Made by a program: the position numbers and the translations under genes. Positions 1 through 10,270 of a DNA stretch of 36,921 nt are shown here, one piece after another. Source of the stretch: a bacterium (GTDB lineage: Bacteria > Patescibacteriota > Microgenomatia > Levybacterales > UBA12049); contig JAJXYH010000003.1 in NCBI GenBank assembly GCA_021780675.1, positions 1-36,921 of the forward strand, given 5' to 3'. Below the pieces are notes generated by a model. It was not told the origin of the DNA, made no database searches, and saw only the letters and a list, made by a program, of their open reading frames with translations. How positions within the stretch are numbered: the stretch's first letter is position 1; each line of letters starts with the position of its first letter.

Positions 1-22
1 AGAAAAATTAAAATTTTAAAAT

Positions 23-607
23 ATGGATAAAAAACTACAAAATGCAATAGAAGTATTAAATAATGGAGGAATAATTATTTTTCCAACCGATACTGCCTTT
101 GGAATAGGTTGCAGAATCGATAAAAAAGATGCTATTAAGAGGTTAGTAGAGATTAGAAAAAGGCCTCAGGGTATGGCAATGCCGGTTTTAGTTAATGGTA
201 TAGAAATGGCAAAAAAGTACTCTTTAGATGTTACAGACGATATTGTAAAAAATTTAATTGAGCCGTATTGGCCAGGAGCGTTAACTGTTGTGGTTAAATG
301 CAAAATGGATTTAATTCCGGAGCTTGTTAGGGGAGGAAAAGATACGGTTGGTTTAAGAATGCCAAATCATAAAGATATTTTAGACATAATTAGTAATATT
401 AATGCGCCTATTTTAGGTACATCTGCAAATTTCCACGGAGAGAGAACTCCATTTACTGTTAAAGATTTAGATCCAAAGCTTGTAAGCCTTGTTGACTACG
501 TATTAGATGGAGTTTGTAATCTAGATCAGGAATCAACAGTGATAGATGTAACAGTTAAACCCTGGAAAATTTTGCGTCAAGGCGCAATAGATATTACAAT
601 TAGTTAA
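23..607 (+). CDS. tsaC: L-threonylcarbamoyladenylate synthase (YrdC/Sua5 family)
   Basis: ORF 194 aa; GGIIIFPTDTAFGIGCR, KRPQGMAMPVLV, WPGALTVVVK and LGTSANFHGERTP are YrdC/Sua5 signatures. Confidence 0.93.
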   Translation: MDKKLQNAIEVLNNGGIIIFPTDTAFGIGCRIDKKDAIKRLVEIRKRPQGMAMPVLVNGIEMAKKYSLDVTDDIVKNLIEPYWPGALTVVVKCKMDLIPELVRGGKDTVGLRMPNHKDILDIISNINAPILGTSANFHGERTPFTVKDLDPKLVSLVDYVLDGVCNLDQESTVIDVTVKPWKILRQGAIDITIS

Positions 608-924
608 TGGTTAAATTAAACATAAATACATCCGATAGTGAGACTATTCATATAGAGCTTGAGAAGAACGGAAAAGTAATTGATAAATTAACTTCAAGTT
701 CGAAATTTTTAAAATCCGAAGCGGTAATTCCAATGCTTGATAAATTATTAGCAAAAAATAAGCTAACGCTTACTAGTCTTAACGAAGTTCATCTATTTGA
801 GGGTCCGGGATCATTTACGGGTCTTAGGGTAGGTGTTTCAATTGCCAATGCTTTAGGATATTTGCTTGGTATTCCAGTTAACGGAAGAAAGATTGGAGAA
901 TTAGCTTCTCCAGTATATAATTAG
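607..924 (+). CDS. tsaB: TsaB-like tRNA threonylcarbamoyladenosine biosynthesis protein, short (N-terminal half only)
   Basis: ORF 105 aa overlapping the tsaC stop (TAATG); LNINTSDS...VHLFEGPGSFTGLRVGVSIANALGYLLGIPV is the TsaB N-terminal ASKHA-fold motif. Confidence 0.8.
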   Translation: MVKLNINTSDSETIHIELEKNGKVIDKLTSSSKFLKSEAVIPMLDKLLAKNKLTLTSLNEVHLFEGPGSFTGLRVGVSIANALGYLLGIPVNGRKIGELASPVYN

Positions 925-927
925 AAT

Positions 928-1878
928 ATGATAAGTTTTCTTAAACACCTGTTTCTGCCTAGGGAAACTAATAATTATAGAGCAAAAATACTTCATAATA
1001 AAAGTCTTCTATTATTTACGTTATTCTTTTTCTCAGCAGGTCTTTTAATGTCCTTTTTAAGGACAAATTATCCTCAAGTTTTAGGGACATTTTCCAATAT
1101 ATCTAATGACCAACTTTTAGCAATTACGAATCAAGATAGGCAAACTGCGGGTTTACCACCTCTTAGTATTAATAGTGAATTATCGCAGGCGGCACAAAAC
1201 AAGGCTAACGATATGTTTAGTAAAGACTATTGGGCTCACGTTTCACCGGACGGAACTACGCCATGGGTATTTATTAAAAATACAGGATATAACTATATTT
1301 ATGCCGGAGAGAATTTAGCAAGAGGATTTACAACACCTGGGGATGTTGTAAATGCTTGGATGAATAGTCCATCCCACAGGGAAAATATGTTATCCCCTAA
1401 GTATACAGACGTTGGTTTTGCCGTTGAGACGGGTAATTTAACCGGCGAAAACACAGTATTAGTAGTTGAAATGTTTGGTAGTACCAGTTTTGCTACAAAA
1501 ACTGTTAACCCTGAGCAGCAACAAAAATCTATTGCCGTTGCAGTAACTTCACCAACTCTAACACCAACACCAACCCTTGTACAAACCAGTCCTCAGCCTA
1601 ATGGGCAAACCCTTGCCGAACAAAAAATTAATTTTAATCAACAGTTGGCAGCGACAAATCTAAATCAAACAGAAAAAACGCTTGTAAACGGCGCTACATT
1701 TTCTGTCCTTTCGGCAAGAGTAATTATATCCTTATTTATATTCGTTTTAATATTAGATATGATTATTATAGAGAGAAAGAAAATAATTCGTTTTGTAGGT
1801 CATAATTTGGATCATGTAATATTTTTATCACTTATTTTATTAATTATTTTAGTTCTAGCAAAAGGATCAATTTTATAA
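928..1878 (+). CDS. CAP/SCP-domain (YkwD-like) membrane-associated protein
   Basis: TM helix, CAP motifs (INSELSQAAQNKANDM, YWAHVSPDGTTPWVFI, AGENLARGF, VVNAWMNSPSHRENML), TPTPT linker, C-terminal TM helices. Confidence 0.88.
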   Translation: MISFLKHLFLPRETNNYRAKILHNKSLLLFTLFFFSAGLLMSFLRTNYPQVLGTFSNISNDQLLAITNQDRQTAGLPPLSINSELSQAAQNKANDMFSKDYWAHVSPDGTTPWVFIKNTGYNYIYAGENLARGFTTPGDVVNAWMNSPSHRENMLSPKYTDVGFAVETGNLTGENTVLVVEMFGSTSFATKTVNPEQQQKSIAVAVTSPTLTPTPTLVQTSPQPNGQTLAEQKINFNQQLAATNLNQTEKTLVNGATFSVLSARVIISLFIFVLILDMIIIERKKIIRFVGHNLDHVIFLSLILLIILVLAKGSIL

Positions 1879-2144
1879 TGAAAAAAACACTGAAAAAACA
1901 TGTAGGCTATTATATTTCACTACTTTCAATATTTATCGTAGGTTTTATTTTGACTGTTTTTGTTTCTCCTAATTTAGATCTTCAAAAAATTATTATTTCC
2001 TTAACAATCATTGCCTATGTGATATGGGGAATTTTTCATCATTATAAAAATCATGAATTAACCAGAAGGATTGTGATAGAATATATTTTGATTGGACTCT
2101 TTGGCCTGTCAGTATTGTTTTTTTTAATTGAAGGTGGAGTTTAA
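1878..2144 (+). CDS. small integral membrane protein
   Basis: 88 aa, three hydrophobic segments, start overlaps upstream stop. Confidence 0.6.
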   Translation: MKKTLKKHVGYYISLLSIFIVGFILTVFVSPNLDLQKIIISLTIIAYVIWGIFHHYKNHELTRRIVIEYILIGLFGLSVLFFLIEGGV

Positions 2145-2150
2145 AAATTT

Positions 2151-2876
2151 ATGAAAGGTATAATTTTAGCCGGGGGAAGAGCAACAAGACTTAGACCCCT
2201 TACAAAAATTACTTCCAAACAGTTACTTCCTGTTTACAATAAGCCAATGGTTTATTATCCCATTCAAACTTTAGCAAAAGCAGGTATAAAAGATATTTTA
2301 GTGATTGTTGCCCCTGAATATTCCGGTCAATTTTTAAATTTATTGGGATCAGGTCATGAGTTAGGCGTAAATTTGTCATATGAGGTTCAAGAGGAGCCCC
2401 GTGGCTTACCCGACGCTTTTGTAATTGGCGAAAATTTTATTGGAAAAGATAACGTTGCTTTAATTCTTGGAGATAATATTTTTGACCATGATTTTTCCGA
2501 AAGTATTGCTTCATTTACAACCGGAGGAAGGATATTTGCAAAGGAGGTTCCGGATCCCGAACGGTATGGTGTTGTTGAATTTGATGATAATAATAAAGTT
2601 GTATCAATTGTTGAAAAACCTAAAAATCCTAAAAGTAATTATGCAGTAGTCGGATTTTACGTTTTTGACAATCATGTTATAGATTATGCTATGAACTTAA
2701 AACCTTCACCAAGAGGTGAACTTGAAATAGTAGATTTACACAATAAATACTTATCTAATGGGAATTTGGATGTAAATATAATTGAAGGGATGTGGGAAGA
2801 TGCCGGTACATTTGATAGCTTGCTTCGTGTAAACAACCTCGTTGCTGAAAAAATTAGACAAGGAGAAAATTTATAA
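2151..2876 (+). CDS. rmlA: glucose-1-phosphate thymidylyltransferase
   Basis: MKGIILAGGRATRLRPLTKITSKQLLPVYNKPMVYYPI nucleotidyltransferase signature. Confidence 0.93.
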   Translation: MKGIILAGGRATRLRPLTKITSKQLLPVYNKPMVYYPIQTLAKAGIKDILVIVAPEYSGQFLNLLGSGHELGVNLSYEVQEEPRGLPDAFVIGENFIGKDNVALILGDNIFDHDFSESIASFTTGGRIFAKEVPDPERYGVVEFDDNNKVVSIVEKPKNPKSNYAVVGFYVFDNHVIDYAMNLKPSPRGELEIVDLHNKYLSNGNLDVNIIEGMWEDAGTFDSLLRVNNLVAEKIRQGENL

Positions 2877-3893
2877 ATGAAACTTTTAGTTACAGGTGGT
2901 GCAGGGTTTATAGGATCAAATTTTATTCTTTATTGGTTAAAGAATCATCCTAACGATACTATTATAAATTTTGACAAATTAACTTACGCAGGAAATCTTG
3001 AAAATTTAAAAACCATCGAAAAAAATTCAAATTATAAATTTATACAAGGTGATATTTGCGACGCGACAAAAGTTGATAATGTAGTAAAAGAATCAGATAC
3101 AATTGTACATTTTGCTGCAGAATCTCATGTAGATCGTTCAATTACCGATCCTTCAGAATTTGTTAGAACAAATGTTTTGGGAACGAATGTTTTGTTAGAA
3201 TCGGCACTTAAGTATAAGATCAAAAGATTTCATCATATTTCAACGGATGAAGTTTTTGGAAGTTTAAGTTTAGAAGAAAAGAGTAAATTTGATGAACGAA
3301 CAAATTATAACCCCAGAAGCCCTTATTCAGCCAGTAAGGCAGGTTCGGACCATCTAGTTAGAGCATATTATCATACTTTTGGTTTGCCAATTTCAATTTC
3401 CAATTGTTCAAATAATTTTGGACCATATCAATTTCCCGAAAAAGTTATACCACTTGCTATTACAAATTTATTAGAAGGCAAAAAAGTTCCTGTTTACGGT
3501 GACGGTTTGTATGTCAGGGATTGGTTGTATGTAGAAGATCATTGCAAGGCAATAGATTTGATTTTAGAAAAAGGAAAAATTGGAGAAACGTATTGCATAG
3601 GAGGACTTACGGAAGACATTAATAATCTTGAATTAATAAAGAAAATAATTAAACTACTTGGAAAATCGGAAGACTCAATAGATTTTGTTAAAGATAGACT
3701 AGGGCATGATAGAAGATATGCAGTCGATTGGTCTAAAATCAAAAATGACCTCGGTTGGAAACCTGAAGGAAATTTCGATGAACTTTTGGAAAAAACGGTT
3801 AATTGGTATAAACAAAATAAAGATTGGTGGGAGAAAGTAAAAAATGGAGATTACAAGAAATATTACATCAATCAATACGGATCTAATTTATAA
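2877..3893 (+). CDS. rmlB: dTDP-glucose 4,6-dehydratase
   Basis: KLLVTGGAGFIGSNF, HFAAESHVDRSITDP, HISTDEVFGSL, YSASKAGSDHLVRAYYHTFGLP. Confidence 0.94.
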   Translation: MKLLVTGGAGFIGSNFILYWLKNHPNDTIINFDKLTYAGNLENLKTIEKNSNYKFIQGDICDATKVDNVVKESDTIVHFAAESHVDRSITDPSEFVRTNVLGTNVLLESALKYKIKRFHHISTDEVFGSLSLEEKSKFDERTNYNPRSPYSASKAGSDHLVRAYYHTFGLPISISNCSNNFGPYQFPEKVIPLAITNLLEGKKVPVYGDGLYVRDWLYVEDHCKAIDLILEKGKIGETYCIGGLTEDINNLELIKKIIKLLGKSEDSIDFVKDRLGHDRRYAVDWSKIKNDLGWKPEGNFDELLEKTVNWYKQNKDWWEKVKNGDYKKYYINQYGSNL

Positions 3894-3914
3894 ATTTACT
3901 CTCAATTTATTTTT

Positions 3915-4841
3915 ATGCAAATAATCGGAACGGGGTTTACCGGCTTAATTGGAACAAGGTTTACAGAGCTTCTTAAAGATTCCTATAGTTTTGAACATAT
4001 TAGTCTTGAAAGCGGAGTAAATATACTCAATAAGGAAAAAGTTATAGATGTAATAACCAAAAGTAAGGCAGAGATAGTACTTCATATGGCCGCTAAGACA
4101 AATGTTGATGGGTGTGAAGAAGATAAAAGAAATGATATTGAAACACTAAAGACCCAAGATTTAAATGAGCAGGAGAAAATGTGGATTTCCGGTCAATCAG
4201 CATGGGCAGTAAATGTTTTTGGAACACAAAATATCGTTGAGGCATGCAAAAAAGCAAATAAAAAAATTATTTATGTATCTACGGATTTTGTATTTGACGG
4301 TAGTAAAAAACATTATTCAGAAGAAGATAAGCCAAATCCTATAAATTGGTATGCAAAGACAAAATATGAAGGCGAGAAATTAGTACAAAATAGCGGTTTA
4401 AGATATTTAATAATAAGACTAGCATATCCGTACAGAGCATATTTTGAGAGAAACGATTTTGTTAGAGGGCTTTTGGCAAGGTTAAAAAAAGGGGAAAGTT
4501 TAGAAATGGTTACGGATCATATTATGGTTCCGACTTTTATAGACGATTTTGTAAATGCACTTGATGTTTTAATTCAAAAGAATGAGTTGGGAATTTTTCA
4601 TGTTGTTGGCAGTCAGTCTGTAACCCCTTACGACGTTGCGGTAAAAATTGCCAGAGAATTTAATCTGGATGAGACTTTAATTCGTAAAACTTTAAGAAGT
4701 GATTATTTCAAAAATAAAGCGCCAAGACCCTTTCGCTTAAACCTTAAAAATGATAAAATAGGTAAATTAGGTATAGAAATGTTATCTTTCGACCAGGGGC
4801 TTAGGGAAATTAAAGCCCAAATGCAGAATTTAAACTTATGA
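3915..4841 (+). CDS. rmlD: dTDP-4-dehydrorhamnose reductase-like SDR
   Basis: NAD-binding GTGFTGLIGTRF, VLHMAAKTNVDGCEED, YVSTDFVFDGSKKHYSEEDKPNPINWYAKTKYEGE. Confidence 0.75.
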   Translation: MQIIGTGFTGLIGTRFTELLKDSYSFEHISLESGVNILNKEKVIDVITKSKAEIVLHMAAKTNVDGCEEDKRNDIETLKTQDLNEQEKMWISGQSAWAVNVFGTQNIVEACKKANKKIIYVSTDFVFDGSKKHYSEEDKPNPINWYAKTKYEGEKLVQNSGLRYLIIRLAYPYRAYFERNDFVRGLLARLKKGESLEMVTDHIMVPTFIDDFVNALDVLIQKNELGIFHVVGSQSVTPYDVAVKIAREFNLDETLIRKTLRSDYFKNKAPRPFRLNLKNDKIGKLGIEMLSFDQGLREIKAQMQNLNL

Positions 4842-6127
4842 CAATAACATTTATTGGACACGGATATGTAGGACTTGTTACTGCGGCAGTTTTTGCCGAT
4901 TTCGGTAACAAAGTTTATGTAATTGGCCACACAAAAGATAAAATAGAAAATTTAAATAAAGGGATAATCCCAATTTTCGAACCGGGACTTGAAGAGCTAG
5001 TAAAAGAGAACGTTGCAGCAAAGAGATTAATATTTACTTTAGATTATAAAATTTCAATTCCCGATTCTGATATTGTATTTATTGCGGTAGGAACCCCTAC
5101 TACAAAAACAGGTGATGCAGACCTTTCTACTGTTTTATTGGTTGCCGAGCAAATTGCCAAAAATCTAAAGGGTTATACGGTAGTTGCTACTAAAAGTACT
5201 GTACCTACGGGAACAAATAAAAAAGTAAGAAGAATTTTAGAAGAATTTAGACCCAAAGGGACAGAAGTTGATTATGCATCGGTTCCGGAGTTTTTAAGGG
5301 AGGGAAGTGCAATTTCCGATACTGTACATCCGGATAGAATAGTAATTGGAGCAGAAAGCAAAAGAGCTCAAGAGGCATTAATTAAAGTCCATAAACAGAT
5401 TAATGCACCGGTTATTTTAACCAATTTTGATACTGCAGAACTAATTAAATATGCTGCGAATTCTTTCCTTGCACTTAAGATATCTTATGCAAACGCGATT
5501 GCCAAATTATCTGAAATTTTAAATGCGGATGCATTAAAAGTATTGGAAGGAATTGGAATGGACAAACGAATTGGAGATAAATTTCTTTCGCCGGGTCCCG
5601 GATACGGAGGAAGTTGTTTTCCAAAAGACGTTAAAGCGTTAATTTCCATAGCCAAAGATAACGATTATCAGTTTTCGTTGCTTGAAGATGTAGAAAATAT
5701 AAATCATCAGGCAAAGCGAGATATCGTAAGGAAAGCAAGAAAAATATTAGGGGATTTTAGGGGTAAAAGGATCGGAATATTAGGTTTAGCTTATAAAGCA
5801 AACACCGATGATATGAGAGATGCGCCTGCAATAGATGTTATAAATTTATTGCAAAATGATGGTGTAAAAATATCAGCTTTTGATCCTAAATCAATAGAGA
5901 ATGCCGAAAGGGTATTAAAAAATGTTGAGTATAAAAAAGATCCATACGAAGTTGCAAGCGGAGCTGATTTACTTATTATTTTAACGGAATGGAATGAATT
6001 TAAAGAATTGGATTTTGCAGATATAAAGAAAAAAATGAAAAGCCCCAATATTATAGATGGTAGAAATCTTTATGATGGTGAAAAACTTCGTAAAGAAGGA
6101 TTTACCTATATTGGTATTGGTAGATAA
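4838..6127 (+). CDS. ugd: UDP-glucose 6-dehydrogenase
   Basis: GHGYVGLVTAAVFADFGNKV, GTPTTKTGDADLS, SPGPGYGGSCFPKDVKAL, GLAYKANTDDMRDAPAIDVI. Confidence 0.92.
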   Translation: MTITFIGHGYVGLVTAAVFADFGNKVYVIGHTKDKIENLNKGIIPIFEPGLEELVKENVAAKRLIFTLDYKISIPDSDIVFIAVGTPTTKTGDADLSTVLLVAEQIAKNLKGYTVVATKSTVPTGTNKKVRRILEEFRPKGTEVDYASVPEFLREGSAISDTVHPDRIVIGAESKRAQEALIKVHKQINAPVILTNFDTAELIKYAANSFLALKISYANAIAKLSEILNADALKVLEGIGMDKRIGDKFLSPGPGYGGSCFPKDVKALISIAKDNDYQFSLLEDVENINHQAKRDIVRKARKILGDFRGKRIGILGLAYKANTDDMRDAPAIDVINLLQNDGVKISAFDPKSIENAERVLKNVEYKKDPYEVASGADLLIILTEWNEFKELDFADIKKKMKSPNIIDGRNLYDGEKLRKEGFTYIGIGR

Positions 6128-6130
6128 TTT

Positions 6131-7087
6131 ATGGAAAAAGTCCTCATTACAGGCGCAACCGGGTTTGTTGGAAAATACCTTATTAAGCATCTTCTGTCAT
6201 TAAAAAAGTATGAAATTTACGCAACGTACCGAAAAGAACATTCTTTGGAAAATTTTGAATCAAAAGAAAAAATAAATTTTGTAAAAGTAGATCTTTTGGA
6301 TAAAGATCAGATTAAAAATGTTTTAAAAGAAGCTAAACCAGATATAATTGTTCATCTTGCAGCTCAAGCAGCAATTCTAGAAAGCATAAAAAATCCTTTG
6401 GAAACATTACATAATAATATAGATTCCCAGCTTTTTTTATTCGAGAGTTTAAAAGAACTTGAGATGTTTGATGTAAGATTATTGGTAGTTTTATCCGCTG
6501 ATGTTTACGGTTATGTTTCACACGAAGATCTTCCTATAAATGAGGAAACCCCATTTAGACCCGGAAGTCCTTACGCCGTATCAAAAGCCGCATGTGATTT
6601 ACTTGCATATCAATATTTTAGATCCAGCAAATTGAAAATCATTAGAGTAAGGCCTTTTACACATATTGGTCCGGGGCAAAAGTTGGGTTTTGTTACTTCT
6701 GATTTTGCAAAGCAGATTGCAGAGATTGAAAAAGAACAAATAGATCCGGTGATTAAGGTGGGTAACCTTGATGCAAAAAGAGATTTTACAGACGTTCGGG
6801 ATGTAGTTAGAGCATATGCGCTTTTAATTGAAAATGGAGAAGCGGGTGAAGTTTATAATATCGGATCAGGTAAATCTCATAAAATAAGTGAGGTGCTTGA
6901 ATATTTTTTAAAGCACGCAAAAGTAAAAATAAAGTCAGAAACAGACCCTAATAAATTAAGGCCCAGCGATATTCCTGATTTTGTGGCAGATTTTACAAAG
7001 TTAAAAAAATTAACTAATTGGGAACCGGAAATTCCTTTTGAAAAATCCTTAGAAGAAATACTTGAATTTTGGAGAAACGAAGTTTAA
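6131..7087 (+). CDS. NDP-sugar epimerase/dehydratase SDR (GDP-4-keto-6-deoxymannose reductase-like)
   Basis: ITGATGFVGKYLIKHLL, HLAAQAAILESIKNP, YAVSKAACDLLAYQYF, RPFTHIGPGQKLGFV. Confidence 0.78.
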   Translation: MEKVLITGATGFVGKYLIKHLLSLKKYEIYATYRKEHSLENFESKEKINFVKVDLLDKDQIKNVLKEAKPDIIVHLAAQAAILESIKNPLETLHNNIDSQLFLFESLKELEMFDVRLLVVLSADVYGYVSHEDLPINEETPFRPGSPYAVSKAACDLLAYQYFRSSKLKIIRVRPFTHIGPGQKLGFVTSDFAKQIAEIEKEQIDPVIKVGNLDAKRDFTDVRDVVRAYALLIENGEAGEVYNIGSGKSHKISEVLEYFLKHAKVKIKSETDPNKLRPSDIPDFVADFTKLKKLTNWEPEIPFEKSLEEILEFWRNEV

Positions 7088-7088
7088 A

Positions 7089-8093
7089 TTATTTGAACTT
7101 TTCAAGATCGGAATCAACCATTAATTTAATTAAATCCTCAAAAGAGGTTTTTGGTTTCCAGCCTAATTCTTTTTTTGCCCTTGAATAATCTCCTTTTAAA
7201 GGTTTAATTTCGGTAGGCCTAAAGAATGTTTGACTTGAAACAACGTGATCTTTATAGTCTAAACCTACATGTTCAAATGCAATTTTACAAAGCTCTTCGA
7301 TAGTGTGAGTGGTATTTGTTCCTATTACATAGTCCATTGGTTTATCGTGTTGTAGCATAAGATGCATAGCTTCAACGTATTCTTTTGCATAACCCCAATC
7401 TCTTTTAGTAGTTAAATCACCCATATGTAGTTTAAAATCCTTAGTAATTAAGGGTTCTCCGGCCTCGTTCATTGGAGGATTTTTTACTTTGTTTTTAATA
7501 CAAGCAACTCCGGCTGTAACTTTTCTACTTACAAATATTAAACCCCGTCTCTCACTTTCATGATTAAATAGAATTCCTCCACATGTAAACATATCATACG
7601 ATTCACGGTAGCAACGAGTCATCATATGTGCATATGCCTTAGCTATTCCGTATGGATTATTTGCATCGAATTTTGTTTCTTCGTTTGCGGAATCGGCTTC
7701 TATATTGCCAAAAATCTCTCTGGTTGTTGCCTGATATACTTTACTTTCCGGGTGGAATTGTCTAATGGCTTCTAAGACTCTTACCGGTCCAACTCCGCTA
7801 ATTTCTGCGGTATAAAAAGGCATATTCCAGCTGTCTGCGGGAACCGATTGGGCGGCCAAGTTGTAAACTTCATCAGGTTTATGTTTTCTAATAAGCCTTG
7901 CTATGCTTTCAAAGTCCAAAAGATCCGCAAATTCGATATTAATTTTCCCATACAGGTGTTTAATATTTTCATGGATGTAATTAGTACTTCTTCTTAGTGT
8001 TCCGATTACTTCATAATTTTTTTCAAGAAGTAAATCGGCAAGATAAGAACCATCTTGTGAAGAAACGCCGATAATTAAAGCCCTTTTTGCCAT
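7089..8093 (-). CDS. gmd: GDP-mannose 4,6-dehydratase
   Basis: MAKRALIIGVSSQDGSYLADLLLEKNYEVIG, YNLAAQSVPADSW, FNHESERRGLIFVSRKVT; start taken at the second in-frame Met (8093) rather than 8135. Confidence 0.9.
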   Translation of the reverse strand: MAKRALIIGVSSQDGSYLADLLLEKNYEVIGTLRRSTNYIHENIKHLYGKINIEFADLLDFESIARLIRKHKPDEVYNLAAQSVPADSWNMPFYTAEISGVGPVRVLEAIRQFHPESKVYQATTREIFGNIEADSANEETKFDANNPYGIAKAYAHMMTRCYRESYDMFTCGGILFNHESERRGLIFVSRKVTAGVACIKNKVKNPPMNEAGEPLITKDFKLHMGDLTTKRDWGYAKEYVEAMHLMLQHDKPMDYVIGTNTTHTIEELCKIAFEHVGLDYKDHVVSSQTFFRPTEIKPLKGDYSRAKKELGWKPKTSFEDLIKLMVDSDLEKFK

Positions 8094-8164
8094 AAATATA
8101 ATATACATGATACAATGATGTTGAATATTTATCAATACTTTTTTAAAGGTTGATAAGTCCTAGC

Positions 8165-9118
8165 ATGCAGACTTGTTTAGTAGCCGGCGGAGCCGGTTTT
8201 ATTGGAGCTAATCTTTGCGAGAGCCTTTTGAAAGACGGGTTTAGAGTTATTTGTTTTGATAATTTTATAACAAGTAATAAAAAGAATATCGATAAGTTTA
8301 AAGTTGATAAGAATTTTGTTTTTATAGAGCAGGACATTACTAAAGAGTTTGAAGTAAATGAAAAAATTGATTACATTTTTCATTTGGCATCTCCCGCATC
8401 ACCGAATCATCATAGTAAATTGAGTTATCATTCCCTGCCTTTTGAAACAATGCTTGCAAACACAACCGGAACAATTAATCTTCTTAATTTAGCTGGTAAA
8501 AACAACTCAAAGTTTTTATTTGCATCTACATCCGAAGCATATGGTGATCCTCTGGAACATCCGCAGAAAGAAGAATATAGAGGGAATGTTTCTACAATAG
8601 GCCCAAGATCTGTTTACGATGAGTCAAAAAGGTTTGGGGAAACAATTACATCTTATTATCAAAGAAATAAAGATATTGATACAAGAATTGTTAGGATATT
8701 TAATACATACGGTCCCGGAATGCTGATTGAAGATAAAAGAATGGTTATTGATTTTATAATGCAGTCAATACAAGGAAAACCAATTACTGTTTTTGGCGAT
8801 GGAACACAGACTCGGTCTTTGTGTTTCGTTGGCGACTTGGTAGAGGGTTTAAAAAAATTGATGTTTTCATCAAATACAAAAGGAGAGATTGTTAATTTGG
8901 GATCGGATGAAGAGCATACGGTAATGGACTATGCAAATATTATTAAGAAAATCGCTAACTCAAATTCGGAGATCGTTCTTAGTGAAGTATTGCCCACAGA
9001 TGATCCGCTAAAAAGGAGACCTGATATAACAAAGGCAAAAAAACTACTTGAATGGGAGCCTAAAGTGTCTTTAGAGGATGGTTTGACAAAAACAATAGAA
9101 TATTTCAAGGGTTTGTGA
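8165..9118 (+). CDS. UDP-glucuronate decarboxylase-like NAD-dependent epimerase/dehydratase
   Basis: MQTCLVAGGAGFIGANLCESLL, FHLASPASPNHH, ASTSEAYGDPLEHPQKEEYRGNVSTIGPRSVYDESKRFGE; ATG preferred over the TTG at 8150. Confidence 0.82.
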   Translation: MQTCLVAGGAGFIGANLCESLLKDGFRVICFDNFITSNKKNIDKFKVDKNFVFIEQDITKEFEVNEKIDYIFHLASPASPNHHSKLSYHSLPFETMLANTTGTINLLNLAGKNNSKFLFASTSEAYGDPLEHPQKEEYRGNVSTIGPRSVYDESKRFGETITSYYQRNKDIDTRIVRIFNTYGPGMLIEDKRMVIDFIMQSIQGKPITVFGDGTQTRSLCFVGDLVEGLKKLMFSSNTKGEIVNLGSDEEHTVMDYANIIKKIANSNSEIVLSEVLPTDDPLKRRPDITKAKKLLEWEPKVSLEDGLTKTIEYFKGL

Positions 9119-9130
9119 TTAAATATATTT

Positions 9131-10270
9131 ATGAAAGTAGTTGTTATAACTCCGACGTATAATGAAAAGGGTAATGTTGAAAAACTAATTAATATCCTCG
9201 AAGAAGAAGTGTTTCCCAAAATTAAAAATCATGACATGCATATTTTAGTTGCAGATGATAATTCTCCCGATGGAACAGCAGATGCAATTAAAAAATTAAT
9301 GCAAAAATGGAAAAATCTTGATGTTAATGTTGGAGAAAAACAAGGTTTGGGTGCAGCCTATGTAAGAGCTATGACATATGCCGTTGATAAAATGAACGCT
9401 GACGTAATGTTCCAGATAGACGCGGATTTACAGCATGATCCTGCAAAAATTCCACAGTTTTTAGAAAAGATCGATCAGGGGTACGACATGGTAATAGGAA
9501 CCAGATATTCGGATGGAGGTTCTATTCCGGCAGGATGGCCAATTCAAAGAAAGATATTTTCGATACTAGGAAATTTGGTTGTCAGGACAATTCTTTTAAA
9601 ATTCTCAATTCATGATTGGACAGGAGGGTTTAGAGTACTAAGAAAAGAAGTATTTTTAAAAGAAAAAAATGAACTTACAAGTTTTAAGGGCTATACTTTT
9701 CAGGTTTCGTTTTTAAATAAGGCTGTAAGAGACGGTTTTAAAGTTGCCGAAGTTCCCTTTCATTTTGGAGAAAGATCGATAGGGGATTCTAAAATTGCTC
9801 CGATGGCGTATATTACCGATTTATTGAAATATGTAATAACTGCCAGTATTAAAGAAAAACTGTTCGGAACTTTTGGTAAATTTTTAGTGGTTGGTGGGAC
9901 AGGATTTATTATTCAACTTATTGTTTATAAATTTATAATTGGTTCTTCAAATTTGCCTTTAGGTTTAGCAAATTTGCTTTCTGCTCAACTTGCAATTTTT
10001 TCTAATTATAATTTAAATAATCTTTGGACATTTAAGCATGAAAAAAGTAGTAATCTAGCAAGCTATTTTGTGAAAATGCTTGGATTTTTTGCAACATCAA
10101 ACGTCGGAGTCTTAATTATTCAATCTGGTTTAATACAATTAGGAGAAATATTTTTTGGAAGAAATTATCCTTTACCGTATGTATATTTTGTATTAGCAAC
10201 AGGAGTGTTATTAATTTATAATTTTTCAATGTATAGATTTGTTATTTGGCGAAAAAAACCTCATCAATGA
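9131..10270 (+). CDS. polyprenol-phosphate mannosyltransferase (GT2) fused to GtrA-like membrane domain
   Basis: VVITPTYNEKGNVEKLI, ADDNSPDGTAD, QIDADLQHDP; C-terminal FLVVGGTGFIIQLIVY...SNYNLNNLWTF GtrA-like. Confidence 0.88.
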   Translation: MKVVVITPTYNEKGNVEKLINILEEEVFPKIKNHDMHILVADDNSPDGTADAIKKLMQKWKNLDVNVGEKQGLGAAYVRAMTYAVDKMNADVMFQIDADLQHDPAKIPQFLEKIDQGYDMVIGTRYSDGGSIPAGWPIQRKIFSILGNLVVRTILLKFSIHDWTGGFRVLRKEVFLKEKNELTSFKGYTFQVSFLNKAVRDGFKVAEVPFHFGERSIGDSKIAPMAYITDLLKYVITASIKEKLFGTFGKFLVVGGTGFIIQLIVYKFIIGSSNLPLGLANLLSAQLAIFSNYNLNNLWTFKHEKSSNLASYFVKMLGFFATSNVGVLIIQSGLIQLGEIFFGRNYPLPYVYFVLATGVLLIYNFSMYRFVIWRKKPHQ

